Shown here one piece after another: positions 63,165 to 64,000 of a stretch of 64,000 bases of DNA (position 1 is its first letter; every line of letters starts with the position of its first letter). Source of the DNA: OMG group bacterium (lineage in GTDB: Bacteria > Pseudomonadota > Gammaproteobacteria > Pseudomonadales > Azotimanducaceae); assembly GCA_012267385.1 (NCBI GenBank), contig JAAXGW010000021.1, forward strand, positions 1 through 64,000. Direction: 5' to 3'. The notes under the pieces are model-generated. The model saw only the letters and a list, made by a program, of their open reading frames with translations. It was not told the origin of the DNA and ran no database searches. Made by a program: the position numbers and the translations under genes.

Positions 63165-64000
63165 ATGTTGGAACAGAAATTTTCACAGCTTCTTGCGGGT
63201 TTGCGCGGCCATCCAGGTCTAGGACAACTCAATCATGGATTGGAAAAAGAGGCTTTGCGGATTGATCGGCACGGATATCTTTCCAAAAAACCCCATCCAA
63301 ACGCATTAGGTTCGTCCCTCACACATCCGTCAATTACGACAGACTTTTCAGAGGCTCAACTCGAACTAGTCACCAGCGTACACAGCTCGATTGAGAGTTG
63401 TATGCAAGAAATGGAGGAAATACATCGCTTCGTATACGATGTGTTGGACGACGAATTGCTTTGGCCATCCAGTATGCCTTGTATGCTGAGAGGAGAAAAG
63501 TCGATACACCTAGCCGATTATGGGAGTTCTAATGTTGGGAAGTTCAAGCGAGTCTATAGGCAAGGATTAGCTCTCCGCTACGGTAAGTACATGCAAACAA
63601 TTTCAGGTATGCATTACAACTTTTCGCTTCCGAACTCTTTGTGGGCACACTACGCCCAGTTGCGAGGCGTAGAAGATTCGATTAAATTTCGGAACCAGTC
63701 TTATCTTGGGTTGATCCGAAACTTTCGTCGATATACATGGCTCTTAGTTTATCTTTTCGGTACATCGCCAGCAGTTTGTGGTTCGTTTCTTGCAGGACGA
63801 GCGCACGAGCTTGAACCGTTCGACGGCGAGTCTTATTACCTGCCGTATGCGACCTCTCTACGTATGGGACCCTTGGGGTACCAGAGTGGTGTGCAAGGAC
63901 GACATTACCTCTCGTACAACACGCTAGCTGATTATCGTAAGTCGATGCTCCCTCTCCTGTCCAAACCCCATCCGCAATACGAAGAGTTAGGATTGCGTTC
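63165..64000 (+). CDS. gshA: Glutamate-cysteine ligase (partial, runs off the window)
   Basis: First step of glutathione synthesis: ATP-dependent ligation of glutamate and cysteine. ATG 63165 (MLEQKFSQLLAGLRGHPGLG), then GLEKEALRIDRHG, LGSSLTHPSITTDFSEAQLEL, SGMHYNFSLP and LFGTSPAVCGSF, the signature of the gammaproteobacterial GshA (type 1). The gene is cut by the right edge after about 278 residues; the family has about 520. The frame is open throughout. It may be co-transcribed with pckA. Confidence 0.93.
   Translation, partial: MLEQKFSQLLAGLRGHPGLGQLNHGLEKEALRIDRHGYLSKKPHPNALGSSLTHPSITTDFSEAQLELVTSVHSSIESCMQEMEEIHRFVYDVLDDELLWPSSMPCMLRGEKSIHLADYGSSNVGKFKRVYRQGLALRYGKYMQTISGMHYNFSLPNSLWAHYAQLRGVEDSIKFRNQSYLGLIRNFRRYTWLLVYLFGTSPAVCGSFLAGRAHELEPFDGESYYLPYATSLRMGPLGYQSGVQGRHYLSYNTLADYRKSMLPLLSKPHPQYEELGLR

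Noticed and set aside
1-64000. The idea that all frameshifts are sequencing errors
   Set aside because: The 14.5-kb nuo operon and clpB, hppA, mpl and pckA are perfectly in frame. Errors at single homopolymers (44658, 43930) remain possible and are flagged.
1-64000. CRISPR arrays
   Set aside because: No regularly spaced repeats were seen.

Overview
The window looks like a chromosomal segment of a gammaproteobacterium, probably a free-living aquatic heterotroph. The evidence is a fused NuoCD subunit, Mpl, HslR (Hsp15), ThpR, CysQ, ATP-dependent PEP carboxykinase and a gammaproteobacterial-type GshA, together with a TRAP transporter and a DmdC-like acyl-CoA dehydrogenase. No rRNA or CRISPR array is present. 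One tRNA (Phe) was found. Base composition was not counted.

Layout. 1-9 kb is a decaying accessory region: an IS3-family transposase relic, two tandem helical-repeat membrane-anchored proteins (one with three frameshifts, one with a premature stop), two more frameshifted secreted or membrane proteins, an apparently complete IS3-family element, and a DNA methyltransferase that is frameshifted at a TA microsatellite and cut off beside the IS end. 9.4-12 kb holds clpB with a possible sigma-32 promoter. 12-15 kb holds a cupin gene, a degraded stretch and a compact methyltransferase/nuclease pair. 15.3-17.2 kb holds a secreted hydrolase and small membrane proteins. 17.4-32 kb is a complete, tightly overlapping nuoA-N operon (complex I), followed by a 2-hydroxyacid dehydrogenase. 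33.4-35.8 kb is a second restriction-modification pair whose last codons overlap the first gene of a TRAP operon (35.8-39.1 kb). 39-42.2 kb holds an acyltransferase and an acyl-CoA dehydrogenase. 42.2-43 kb holds a secreted His-Me finger nuclease.

43.06-45.66 kb is a composite mobile element: an IS1595-like insertion sequence with 26-bp perfect terminal inverted repeats. Its passengers are a DNA methyltransferase fused to an HNH nuclease and a small basic protein. The fusion gene contains two runs of eight G. The first puts it out of frame as read here, so it looks like a phase-variable restriction-modification enzyme carried by an insertion sequence. 45.7-49 kb holds mpl and three tandem paralogous membrane proteins. 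49-52.3 kb holds a convergent PPi-dependent phosphofructokinase and membrane pyrophosphatase. After a copper-chaperone lipoprotein and tRNA-Phe comes a three-gene operon (53.1-56.0 kb) that joins a BtaA/DUF3419-type aminocarboxypropyl transferase, a GNAT acyltransferase and a haem-oxygenase-like diiron oxidase. This is the best candidate for an undescribed biosynthetic pathway. The window ends with an FG-GAP/DsbD-alpha lipoprotein, thpR, cysQ, hslR, a small membrane protein, pckA and the start of gshA.

How it works together. Complex I, the pyrophosphatase, PPi-PFK and PckA form an energy and central-carbon core, and TRAP uptake plus acyl-CoA dehydrogenation suggest use of organic acids. Four methyltransferases in under 40 kb, three of them with a nuclease partner or domain, mark this as a region of repeated invasion by restriction-modification systems. 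All housekeeping genes have clean frames while the accessory genes carry many single-base disruptions, which argues for real decay or phase variation rather than uniformly poor sequence.
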